DNA from: Pseudomonas asplenii
GTDB lineage: Bacteria; Pseudomonadota; Gammaproteobacteria; Pseudomonadales; Pseudomonadaceae
Length of the DNA stretch: 64,000 nucleotides
Direction: 5' to 3'
Assembly: GCF_001293465.1 (NCBI RefSeq)
Contig: NZ_JSYZ01000006.1
Span: forward strand, 162,792 to 226,791
The first letter of the stretch is position 1, and the number at the start of each line of letters is the position of its first letter. The position numbers and the translations under genes were made by a program. Below, piece after piece: positions 16,102-23,895 of the stretch. The notes beneath the pieces were generated by a model. That model saw only the letters and a list, made by a program, of their open reading frames with translations. It was not told the origin of the DNA and did no database searches.

Positions 16102-16795
16102 GCTGCACATCGCTCTGATTGCCGAAGGGCCAACGGACTATGAGCTGATCAGCGCAGCATTGCGGGCCATTCTTCCGGATCCATTCCAAATGACACTGCT
16201 TCAGCCCGAGCCGAAACCGGGCTTGCGAGGAAATGGTTGGCCGGGTGTACTTAAATGGTGCAAGGACGCTGGTGAAAGGCATTGCGGCCCCCTGAGTTCG
16301 GACCCGACGCTGGAAGGTTACGACCTGTTCATCATTCATCTGGATACCGACGTGGCGCTCAAACGCTATGCCGACTGTGGCCCGGCGATAGAAGAGATGG
16401 CACGTCAGAAAAACTGGCGGCCGTTACCCTGCAACCAGCCTTGCCCACCGGTCGCGGATACCTGTGCACAACTCGAAGCAATGATGAGGAGTTGGTTGTC
16501 GCCAACGACACCAGACGCCAAAACCCTCTGGTGCCTACCGGCACAATCGACAGGAAGTTGGCTGGCAACCGCCATACTTCCCGAGGAGCATCCGCTTTGC
16601 GCTGACGCAGAATGCAACCCTGCGTTGGAGGATGCGCTGGAGCGACTGCCGAAAGCGAACCGCATCAGGAAAAGCGTTCGAGCCTATAGGGAGAACGCCG
16701 ATAGTGTCCGCACGAACTGGGCACAAGTAAAAACACTGTGCGGCCAGGCTGTTGTTTTTGAAAATTCTCTACGCGAATATCTGAATCGTCCTTGA
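16094..16795 (+). CDS. Toprim-domain protein (DUF4276-like), second gene of a putative defence pair
   Basis: A 233-residue protein that starts MSELHIALIAEGPTDYELIS. Glu11-Gly12 is the Toprim glutamate motif, and the metal-binding D-x-D is in FIIHLDTDV (Asp84, Asp86). Toprim folds of this type act as metal-dependent nucleases or phosphotransferases. The C-terminal half is basic (RIRKSVRAYRENAD), which fits nucleic-acid contact. It begins within the last codons of the ATPase gene with a good GGAGGT site, so the two should be made in fixed ratio. Shared lower GC with the ATPase gene suggests joint horizontal acquisition. A role as the effector nuclease of an anti-phage system is inferred, not shown. 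Confidence 0.78.
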   Translation: MSELHIALIAEGPTDYELISAALRAILPDPFQMTLLQPEPKPGLRGNGWPGVLKWCKDAGERHCGPLSSDPTLEGYDLFIIHLDTDVALKRYADCGPAIEEMARQKNWRPLPCNQPCPPVADTCAQLEAMMRSWLSPTTPDAKTLWCLPAQSTGSWLATAILPEEHPLCADAECNPALEDALERLPKANRIRKSVRAYRENADSVRTNWAQVKTLCGQAVVFENSLREYLNRP

Positions 16796-16797
16796 AT

Positions 16798-19700
16798 TTA
16801 CTCAGCGGACAAGTCTGACTGTCGGGATGAAGCATTCAAACTACTGATCAGAAGAGGCATGGTCGCCACGAAACCGAGTGCTTCGGCGTCGCGGCGGATT
16901 GCCCGCAACGCCTGGGCACTGACCTGATCGGTGTGTTGCAGCCACTGTGCCGCCGCACCGATCAGCCGCACATGGTGACGCACCCAGGCACAGGACGCGG
17001 ACTCGGGCAGCAGCGCCATCTGCTGCCCGTGCCCGACGGCCTGCTCGAAATCGCCCGCGAGCAGGCAGACCTCGGCCGCGCTCACCCGAAAGCGCAGGGT
17101 GTTATGGGCCAGGCACGCCTGGTCCAGTAACGCCTCTCCCCGCTGCAGGGCCTGGCGCTTGAGGGCTGCATCATCCAGCATCAGGGCCTGGCTGCCATAG
17201 ACCCAGGGGCCGATGTAGCGCTGCAGGTCGAAGCGCTCGACCCGCTCCACCGCTGCCAGGATCAGTGCCTGGGCCTGTTCGCGCTCACCCTGGCACAGCG
17301 CCACCCGCGCCAGCCCCTCCAGCACAAGCACCTCGAAACGGCTGGCGCCCAGGTTGCGCGCCAACTCCAGGGCTTCGGACAGTTCCTGCTGCGCCCTCAC
17401 CTCCTCACCCGACGCCAGCAGGACCCAGGCCGCCGTCAGCCGGGAGAACACTTCGGCGCGGTGGTTGCCGATCCGGCGGCTGCCGGCGACAGCCTGCATG
17501 GCGTCCTGCAGGGCCAGCTCCGGCTGTCCTAGATAAAAACGCGCCGAACCACGGGCACTGCGATTGGCCGCTTCCACCTGCACCAGCTCATGGCGCTCGC
17601 ACAGGCGCACGCATTGGTCGAACACTTCGCAGGCCGTCTGCATGCTGCCTTGGGCATAGTAGGAATCGCCAATGCCGCTGAGGGCCTTGGCCTGGGTTTC
17701 CAGGTGCTTGCCGATCCGCGCAAAGGACAGCGACTCTTCGTGCAGGCGCCGACACTCGGCATAGTCGCCACGGGGGAAATAGATATTGCCGCGCAGGTGA
17801 TACAGCCGGGCGAGCGCCGTGTGCGCCCGCAGGCTGTGCGCCACCGGCAGGATCTGTTCGATCAGGCGCTCTTCTTCCTCCAGGCAGTCGAGGGTGTTCA
17901 ATACCGAGGCCAGCCCCAGTGCCGCCTCGATGCGCTCCTCCCCCCGGGCCGCCAGCATCAGCGCCTGTTGAAAGTGCGTGCGGGCCTGCAACGTCCGCCC
18001 CAGCCCCGAACACGCCTGGGCGCAACGGTGCACCAGGTCGAAGCTGGCCTCGCCGCGCTTGCCCAGGCCCACCGCCTGCTGGCCGAGGGCGAGGACCGAT
18101 TCGTACTGGCAGTTCTGCAGTTTTTCCGCCATGGCCAGCAGCAGCGCGTCGAACGCCTCCGGTGCGTTGGCCCGCAGCAGATGCTGGGCACACAGCGCCT
18201 GGTCGCGCTGGCGGTAGAGCGAGGCCACCTCGCGGTGCAATTGGTCGCGCAATACCTGCGGCATCGCATCGTAGAGGCAGTGCATGACCAGATCGTGGAC
18301 GAACCTGTAGCTGCCCGGCTCGACCTCCCGCAGCAGGCTCTGGCGCCATTGCGCCTCGGGCACGTAGTCGGGCTGGGCCAGCGCCTCGCGCCACAGCGCC
18401 AGCTCGAAACGGTTGCCGAACACCGCGGCGTAATGCAGGGCCCGGCGTTGCGACGGCGTGAAACGTTCCACCCGCGTCTGGATCAGGTGCCGCAGGCTGT
18501 CGGGAACAATCCGCTCCTGGCTCGACAACAACTGCGTCAGGTACAGCGGGTTGCCCTGGGCCCGCACCACGCAGTCGTCGCGATAGGCCGGGTCGACGTC
18601 GACGAACTGCTCGGCCAGTACCGTCGCCTCACGCGGGCGGATCGGCGCGAGTTCCAGAAGGCTCATGGGGCTGGCGCAACGCGGGCGCAGTTCGCTTTCC
18701 AGCGGGTCGCCTTCGGGGCGCGAGGTGAGCAGCCAGACAATCGGCGCTTCGCGGCTGGCATCGAGCAGCCGACCGAGCATCGCCAACAGGCCGCTGTCGC
18801 CCCAATGCAGGTCTTCGACGATGATCAGCAAAGGCTGCTGCACGGCGACACGCAACAGCAGTTGCAACAGCGCGTTGAACAATCCCTGCGAGCGCGCCTC
18901 GCCGCCCATCGCCGCGTACAGCGCCTGCTGTGCCTTGAACGCGCGATCGACGTACTGAACACCCGTGAGCATCTGCAGAAACATCAGCGACGGCTCGGCC
19001 AGTTTCAACCGGCTCACCGCCACCTCCAGGGCCTGTGCCTGAACCGGCTCCGCAGTCCCCAGGCCCAGCAGGCTGAGGGCCAGTTGGCCGAGGGGCCAGA
19101 GGCCATGGTCCATGCCGAAATCCAGCACATCGCCACGATGACAGACGAACCCGCCCTGCCGGGCCATTTCGCAGAACTCGCTGACCAGCCGGGTCTTGCC
19201 GATACCGGCCATGCCACGCAGGTAAACCACATGACCGTCCTGGCATTCCTCGGCGGCCTCGATCACGCCCTTGAACTGCAACAGCTCGATCGCCCGGCCC
19301 ACCAACGGCAGCGGCGCATTGTCGTCGAGGCTGCGCAGGCGCAGGCATTTGCGATAGCTGGGCAACACCGGGTCGGCCGCGGCGAATTCGAAGCGCAGGG
19401 CCAGTTGTTCGATCAGGTCCTGCGCGACATGCACCGGCGCGTTGCCATACAGGGAGGGAAACACATGGTGGACCTGGGCCAGGACCTCGAGCGGCATCGC
19501 CTCGTGCTCGCGCACCAGCCGCAGCACGATCCCGTGCCCGACCCGGACAAACTGCTCGCGGCTCAACGCCAGGGCACACAGCAGGCCCCGCTCGCTGTCA
19601 CTGCGGTAGGCCTGGGGCGAACCGAACCGGGCAATGACCAGGCCCTGGGCATTGCCGATGCAGACGCCACCAAACTGCTGGATCAACCGCTCGATGCCTT

Positions 19701-20121
19701 CGGTCAACGGCGCCGAACGCGCGCCTTCATCGGTGACAAAGCACAACTCCAGGACGTAGCGCGTCATCGCGTATTCCGGTGCCTGGAACAGACGCTCGTG
19801 CAGTTCGGCCATGGTGCTTTCGACTTCGGCCAAGGCCTCGGTGGCCGATTGCCCCAGCAGGGTGCTGACGTCGACATCGAAGGCTGTCGCCAGGTGGCGG
19901 GCCGTTCGATACAGCACCGGCTTGCCGGTTTCGGCCCGCTTGATGGAGGCGATGGAGACGCACAGATGACGATTGAGGCAGGCTTCGGCGAGGGTTTCCT
20001 GGCTCAGGCCATGCTGCTTGCGCAGGGCCTTGAGCAGGCCGCTGTCGAGCAGGACCCGACCATCGGAAAGGATCGGCTCGACCCTCGGCACGACGGAAAG
20101 CGGAAGATCTCTGGAGTCCAT
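16798..20121 (-). CDS. Large STAND-type regulator: Xre HTH, cyclase-like domain, AAA_16 ATPase, TPR-like repeats
   Basis: A 1107-residue multidomain protein. An Xre-type HTH lies at about 29-85 (LLKALRKQHGLSQETLAEAC). Residues about 110-270 look like a class III cyclase homology domain (FGGVCIGNAQGLVIARFGSP, then SERGLLCALAL) but lack the catalytic Asp-Gly pattern. An AAA_16 NTPase follows with Walker A GMAGIGKT (303-310) and Walker B LLIIVEDLHWGD. The rest, from about 600, is helical with TPR-like repeats. The order matches signal-responsive transcription regulators in which the repeats sense a ligand. The in-frame TTG 27 codons upstream is less likely than this ATG. Divergent orientation from the MACPF gene suggests it controls that gene. 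Its stop lies 2 bases from the Toprim stop. Confidence 0.85.
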   Translation of the reverse strand: MDSRDLPLSVVPRVEPILSDGRVLLDSGLLKALRKQHGLSQETLAEACLNRHLCVSIASIKRAETGKPVLYRTARHLATAFDVDVSTLLGQSATEALAEVESTMAELHERLFQAPEYAMTRYVLELCFVTDEGARSAPLTEGIERLIQQFGGVCIGNAQGLVIARFGSPQAYRSDSERGLLCALALSREQFVRVGHGIVLRLVREHEAMPLEVLAQVHHVFPSLYGNAPVHVAQDLIEQLALRFEFAAADPVLPSYRKCLRLRSLDDNAPLPLVGRAIELLQFKGVIEAAEECQDGHVVYLRGMAGIGKTRLVSEFCEMARQGGFVCHRGDVLDFGMDHGLWPLGQLALSLLGLGTAEPVQAQALEVAVSRLKLAEPSLMFLQMLTGVQYVDRAFKAQQALYAAMGGEARSQGLFNALLQLLLRVAVQQPLLIIVEDLHWGDSGLLAMLGRLLDASREAPIVWLLTSRPEGDPLESELRPRCASPMSLLELAPIRPREATVLAEQFVDVDPAYRDDCVVRAQGNPLYLTQLLSSQERIVPDSLRHLIQTRVERFTPSQRRALHYAAVFGNRFELALWREALAQPDYVPEAQWRQSLLREVEPGSYRFVHDLVMHCLYDAMPQVLRDQLHREVASLYRQRDQALCAQHLLRANAPEAFDALLLAMAEKLQNCQYESVLALGQQAVGLGKRGEASFDLVHRCAQACSGLGRTLQARTHFQQALMLAARGEERIEAALGLASVLNTLDCLEEEERLIEQILPVAHSLRAHTALARLYHLRGNIYFPRGDYAECRRLHEESLSFARIGKHLETQAKALSGIGDSYYAQGSMQTACEVFDQCVRLCERHELVQVEAANRSARGSARFYLGQPELALQDAMQAVAGSRRIGNHRAEVFSRLTAAWVLLASGEEVRAQQELSEALELARNLGASRFEVLVLEGLARVALCQGEREQAQALILAAVERVERFDLQRYIGPWVYGSQALMLDDAALKRQALQRGEALLDQACLAHNTLRFRVSAAEVCLLAGDFEQAVGHGQQMALLPESASCAWVRHHVRLIGAAAQWLQHTDQVSAQALRAIRRDAEALGFVATMPLLISSLNASSRQSDLSAE

Positions 20122-20405
20122 GTCGATAGCCCCGAGCGCCCCCTCACCCTGGGCGGGCTCGCCAATGAAAGCGCCGGGGATATCGGTGTAGGGCAATACC
20201 AAGTTGCTATCAGCCGGCTGTCGCGGGAGTGTACTCCAGCACCGCGACCACGTTAACCCACTGGTGCGGCAGTTTGGTCAGCTCGCTGATACCAAACTGA
20301 TACTGCACTGAGACCGCTCTGGACTGTCTGGCATTGGCCCCTCTCCCGATACTGGGCCCTATCAATTGGCCCCAATTGATACAACCTGGACGAAAGGAGC
20401 CTGCA
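20122..20405. promoter_or_regulatory. Divergent regulatory region with three inverted repeats
   Basis: This 284-base region between the large regulator and the MACPF gene contains three dyads. GGAGT-GT-ACTCC is at 20226-20237. CAGTTTGGT-N12-ACCAAACTG, with perfect 9-base arms, is at 20270-20299. ATCAATTGG-CC-CCAATTGAT, again with perfect 9-base arms, is at 20361-20380, only 25 bases before the MACPF start. They are good operator candidates for the divergent HTH regulator. A GATACT hexamer at 20348-20353 could be a -10, but no clear -35 accompanies it. Confidence 0.55.
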
Positions 20406-22304
20406 ATGAGCAGCGAGTTGACAGACATCAGTGGTTCGCAGTTGTTGGGACTGGGCCTGAACAAACTGGACTGGGCCGGCGACAGCAAGGAATGCCAGAA
20501 GGTTGGCGATACCGAGTTCGGCAAGCACCCGATCAAATGCCTGGAGCGCACCTACAACATCGGCAAGCACGTCACCCTCGACCTGGTGACCCAGGAAGAC
20601 TATTTCACCGAGAGCTTTTCCTCCCATGAGGAATATGAGCGGCACAGTCAATCGAGCGTCGAGGCCAAGGGCAGCTATGGCGCCTTCTCGGCCGGCTTCA
20701 AGGCCACCTTCGGCAGCGATATTTCACAACTCCAGGAACACGATGCCGCGCTCTACAGCCACACGGTACGTTTGTGGAGGCTGAGCCTGGCGGTCAACCC
20801 CGACAATGCCACCGATGTGTTCAAGAGCCGGGTCACGGAACTGCCCGAGGTCTTCGATCCGGCTGACGCCCGGAAATTCTTCAATTTCTTCGTCGACTTC
20901 GGCGTCGACATCGTCAAGGAAGTCGTGGTCGGCGGGTCGCTGAACTACGCCATGACCGCCTCCAAGAAATACCTGAGCAACAAGACCAGCCTCAAGGCGA
21001 TGCTCGAAGCCGAATACGGGGCGTTTGTCAGCGCCACAGCCTCGACCGCAACCACCGAGGAGGTCAAAAGCCGCATCGCCAACCGTCAAAGCCGGCTGAC
21101 CACCTGTGGGGGCACACACTCCATCGACTTCAGTTCGATCAACCCTCAGAACTATCAGCCGGAATTCATCAAGTGGCGCCATTCCCTGATCGATAGTCCA
21201 CGGGTGGTGGAGCTCAAGCTCTCCCCGATCTATCTCTTCGTCAAGGATGGCCCGCGCCGCACGGCCCTGGAAGATGCCTACCAGTGGTATACCAGCTACA
21301 AGGCCGAGATCGATGCGACCTGGTCCGAGTCGGTGATTGTCATCGGCCGCGACAGTCGTCGCAGTTCGCCCAATGCGGCTGCCAACGGCCCGGCATTGCG
21401 TGCGGTGTTCATCGACAACAAGAGCAAGCAGACCAGCGAAGCCGTGCACTACCCACCGGCGGCCGATGCCGCGCCACAAGCCTTCGAGAAGTTCTGGGAC
21501 GCCATGGCACTGCTGCTGAACGGGAAATCCGAGCACAAATTGCTGCTGACCACCGAACGCTGGCCGCGCGACAGCCGCTACTACCCGAACGCCGCCATGC
21601 GTGAAGCGCTGCTGGTCCACGGCGCCACGCAAGCCACCCTGACGCGCTGGGAGATCCTGGTCAGGAGCATGCAGCCCAACTTCCTGGCTGGCCTGACCTA
21701 CGCGCTGGCCGGCAACAACCTGGAAGATGCCGGTGTGGACGGCGTGATTGCCGGCTTCGGCGACGCGGGAAAAGACCTCAGGCCACGAGTGAAGATCAGC
21801 GCACGGCTGTCCCACGATTCCTTCGGCCGGGTGAAACTGGTACAGACCGCCAAGGTGCTCGAAGACACGCAAACCGTCCTCTACCGGTTGCACAACAACA
21901 CCGGTGACCATCCGGTACTGGTCGCCGACCCGCAGAACAAGAGCCGGATCGCCATGCAGAAAACGGATGCCAGCAATCCAGGGCAGCTCTGGTACATGAG
22001 GGAACTGGAGAAGCCCTACCCGGAGATCAACCATCCGATCCTGCTGATCAACTACGAGACCGGCAGCCTCCTGCAAGGCATGCAGGACCAGAGCGATTGC
22101 CGCCTGCACCCGATAAAACCGGGGCGCCAGGAGGACGACGTGATCTGGGACCGGCGTGGCGACGACATCTTCCACCTGCTGATGGTCTACCACCATGGGG
22201 CCGGCCTGTGCCTGACCCAGGTTGAAAAACGCGCAGCCGTTCGCCGCTGGCGCGAACCCCATGGCATGGACTGGTTCCGCGTGCAGCAACAGCCGCAACG
22301 TTAA
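20406..22304 (+). CDS. MACPF-domain (perforin-like) protein with C-terminal beta-rich domain
   Basis: A 632-residue protein without an obvious signal peptide. The membrane-attack-complex/perforin signature can be recognised at residues 165-177: F-G followed by nine residues and G-G, in the exact spacing of the consensus (Y/W)-G-(T/S)-H-(F/Y)-x6-G-G, with the T-H replaced by V-D. Around it lie an upstream YSHTVRLWRLSLAV strand and downstream helical clusters suited to the transmembrane hairpins. The last ~150 residues (QLWYM, ILLINYETGSLLQ, VIWDRRG) look like a beta-trefoil/ricin-type lectin domain. Such proteins form pores in target membranes. The ATG is set by AAGGAG 9 bases upstream. It is divergent from the STAND regulator and followed by an unknown gene. 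Confidence 0.75.
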   Translation: MSSELTDISGSQLLGLGLNKLDWAGDSKECQKVGDTEFGKHPIKCLERTYNIGKHVTLDLVTQEDYFTESFSSHEEYERHSQSSVEAKGSYGAFSAGFKATFGSDISQLQEHDAALYSHTVRLWRLSLAVNPDNATDVFKSRVTELPEVFDPADARKFFNFFVDFGVDIVKEVVVGGSLNYAMTASKKYLSNKTSLKAMLEAEYGAFVSATASTATTEEVKSRIANRQSRLTTCGGTHSIDFSSINPQNYQPEFIKWRHSLIDSPRVVELKLSPIYLFVKDGPRRTALEDAYQWYTSYKAEIDATWSESVIVIGRDSRRSSPNAAANGPALRAVFIDNKSKQTSEAVHYPPAADAAPQAFEKFWDAMALLLNGKSEHKLLLTTERWPRDSRYYPNAAMREALLVHGATQATLTRWEILVRSMQPNFLAGLTYALAGNNLEDAGVDGVIAGFGDAGKDLRPRVKISARLSHDSFGRVKLVQTAKVLEDTQTVLYRLHNNTGDHPVLVADPQNKSRIAMQKTDASNPGQLWYMRELEKPYPEINHPILLINYETGSLLQGMQDQSDCRLHPIKPGRQEDDVIWDRRGDDIFHLLMVYHHGAGLCLTQVEKRAAVRRWREPHGMDWFRVQQQPQR

Positions 22305-22316
22305 AGAGGTAAGCTC

Positions 22317-22344
22317 ACCGATCCGGCACGACCGCCGGATCGGT
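22317..22344. repeat. Intergenic hairpin between the MACPF gene and its downstream neighbour
   Basis: ACCGATCCGGC and GCCGGATCGGT form an 11-bp perfect stem around a 6-base loop, 12 bases after the MACPF stop. No T-run follows, so it may be an RNA-stabilising or processing element that changes the ratio of the two gene products rather than a full terminator. Confidence 0.55.
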
Positions 22345-22382
22345 CCCTCGATCAACCGGCCTGTTCCCAGCCCCCGACCTGG

Positions 22383-23231
22383 ATGGTCCCTGTCATGATG
22401 CAGTTCTTCAACAGCATTTCCTTCATCGAGGACGGCGCCCAGCAGCCGCTCGATACCAACAAGTTCCCGTTCCTGTACAACGATCAGGGCCTGGCAGTCC
22501 CCTGCAGCGAACCTCGTGGTCACCTGATCGAGCTGGCGCCGACCAGACCCGAGCTGGAGCTTGGCCATAAATACACAGGCATCGGCAGCAAGCCACGCCG
22601 GGTGCCTACGGCCTGCGGTTCCTATGAAATCACCGAGTTCGACTTCCATGCCAGGGAGGTCTGCTACAAACCGCTATGGGCCACGGAGGAAACGGCCCAG
22701 GCCTTTGGCATGACCCTACTGCGCAGGGGCGAATGCATCCGCTTCGAATACGAGCAACTGATGATCGCGCAGTACACCTACGGCAAGTGGGCAGGTCATC
22801 AATCGCCCTATCTCGGGCCGGAGCGCCAGCGCGAGTTGCTCAACTACAACCCGACCGACCTCGAGTACCACAACTTCGCCCACGTGTTCCTGGCCCGCTA
22901 TACCCGGCTGCCGCTGGTCATCAGCGTGGCGCGCTGGCGGCCCTACGTGAACCAGATCGAACTGGCCGACCTGTGGGTCAAGCCGGGCGACGCGCTGGTG
23001 CTGCCGCCCAAGACGTTTCCTGCCCCGCCGCCGCCCGGGACGAACACGTACCTGAGCGTCGTCGACATGCACGGCAACCGCAACTCGGCCTTGGCCTGCT
23101 GGTTCCAGGGCAACGAGGATTGCCTGCCGACCGAAACCATCCTCGCCACCCCGGCACTGATGGATTCCGATACGGGCCGCCCGCACTACCACGAAGAGAA
23201 GACGCCGACGCGCCACGAATCGCTGCTGTAG
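22383..23231 (+). CDS. Hypothetical protein downstream of the MACPF gene (up to 282 aa)
   Basis: I do not recognise a family. The protein is soluble-looking, without a signal peptide or membrane segments. It is rich in aromatic residues and prolines, with segments such as YGKWAGHQSPYLGPERQ and ELADLWVKPGDALVLPPK and a polyproline turn (APPPPGTN), and it ends in a charged tail. The beta-rich character would suit a carbohydrate-binding or structural partner. Three start codons lie close together (ATG at 22383, 22395 and 22398) and none has a strong ribosome site. It shares the orientation of the MACPF gene, 78 bases away, so it may be co-expressed as a partner or immunity-like protein (inference). 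Confidence 0.6.
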   Translation: MVPVMMQFFNSISFIEDGAQQPLDTNKFPFLYNDQGLAVPCSEPRGHLIELAPTRPELELGHKYTGIGSKPRRVPTACGSYEITEFDFHAREVCYKPLWATEETAQAFGMTLLRRGECIRFEYEQLMIAQYTYGKWAGHQSPYLGPERQRELLNYNPTDLEYHNFAHVFLARYTRLPLVISVARWRPYVNQIELADLWVKPGDALVLPPKTFPAPPPPGTNTYLSVVDMHGNRNSALACWFQGNEDCLPTETILATPALMDSDTGRPHYHEEKTPTRHESLL

Positions 23232-23315
23232 ACGTCCTGCAAGCCCGGGCCTGGGCTTGTGCGAAAGTTCAGGACGGGCATGTGGGCCGATCAATGGCTT
23301 TGCAGCCGGCAATAA

Positions 23316-23347
23316 AAAAGCGAAGCCAGGTTGCTGGCTTCGCTTTT
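23316..23347. terminator. Bidirectional terminator between the unknown gene and ssb
   Basis: AAAAGCGAAGCCAG-GTTG-CTGGCTTCGCTTTT is a 14-bp perfect stem with A and T runs on both sides. It serves ssb on the minus strand and the MACPF-side gene on the plus strand. Confidence 0.92.
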
Positions 23348-23376
23348 CAGGTTCTCAGTGCTGGATAAGCAGCGGC

Positions 23377-23886
23377 TTAGAACGGAATATCGTCATCAAA
23401 GCTGTCGAAGTCCGGAGCCGGCTGCGGAGCGGCCTGCTGAGGGGCTGGACGCTGGGGTGCCTGCTGTGGACGCGGTGCCTGCTGGCGCGGAGCCTGCTGG
23501 CGTGGCGCGGACTGATCGTAGCCGCCCTGGTCGCCCTGTTGTGGACGGCCGCCCAGCAACTGCATGGTGCCCTGCATGTCGACGATGATCTCGGTGGTGT
23601 AGCGCTTGATCCCGTCCTTTTCCCACTCGCGGGTCTGCAGCTTGCCCTCGATGTAGACCTGCGAACCCTTGCGCAGGTATTCGCCGGCGATCTCGGCGAC
23701 CTTGCCGAACATCGCCACACGGTGCCACTCGGTCTTCTCGACCTTCTGGCCGGTCTGCTTGTCGGTCCACTGCTCGCTGGTCGCCAGACTCAGGTTGGTC
23801 ACGGCGTTGCCGTTGGGCAGGTAGCGAACTTCGGGATCCTGGCCGCAAGTGCCGACCAATATGACTTTGTTAACCCCACGGGCCAT
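23377..23886 (-). CDS. ssb: Single-stranded DNA-binding protein
   Basis: A 169-residue SSB. The OB fold occupies residues 1-110 ([20 protein letters not shown]; the W in [10 protein letters not shown] contacts ssDNA). It is followed by a flexible Gln/Pro/Arg-rich linker (repeats of RQQAP and PQQAP) and the acidic tail [11 protein letters not shown], which recruits repair and replication proteins. It is homotetrameric and essential for replication and recombination. The AGGAGAA site sits 9 bases after the stop of the upstream MFS gene. Its gene is divergent from uvrA across the MFS gene, a common Pseudomonas and enterobacterial theme. Confidence 0.97.
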   Translation of the reverse strand: MARGVNKVILVGTCGQDPEVRYLPNGNAVTNLSLATSEQWTDKQTGQKVEKTEWHRVAMFGKVAEIAGEYLRKGSQVYIEGKLQTREWEKDGIKRYTTEIIVDMQGTMQLLGGRPQQGDQGGYDQSAPRQQAPRQQAPRPQQAPQRPAPQQAAPQPAPDFDSFDDDIPF

Positions 23887-23895
23887 AACGTTCTC

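Noticed and set aside
17590..20256. 888-codon plus-strand frame across the large regulator
   Set aside because: His/Gln/Arg-rich shadow translation; the minus-strand protein has HTH, Walker motifs and repeats.
20310..20350. Sigma54-type promoter (TGGCA...) before the MACPF gene
   Set aside because: TGGCAT is followed by TGGCCCC, with no TTGC element at the correct spacing.
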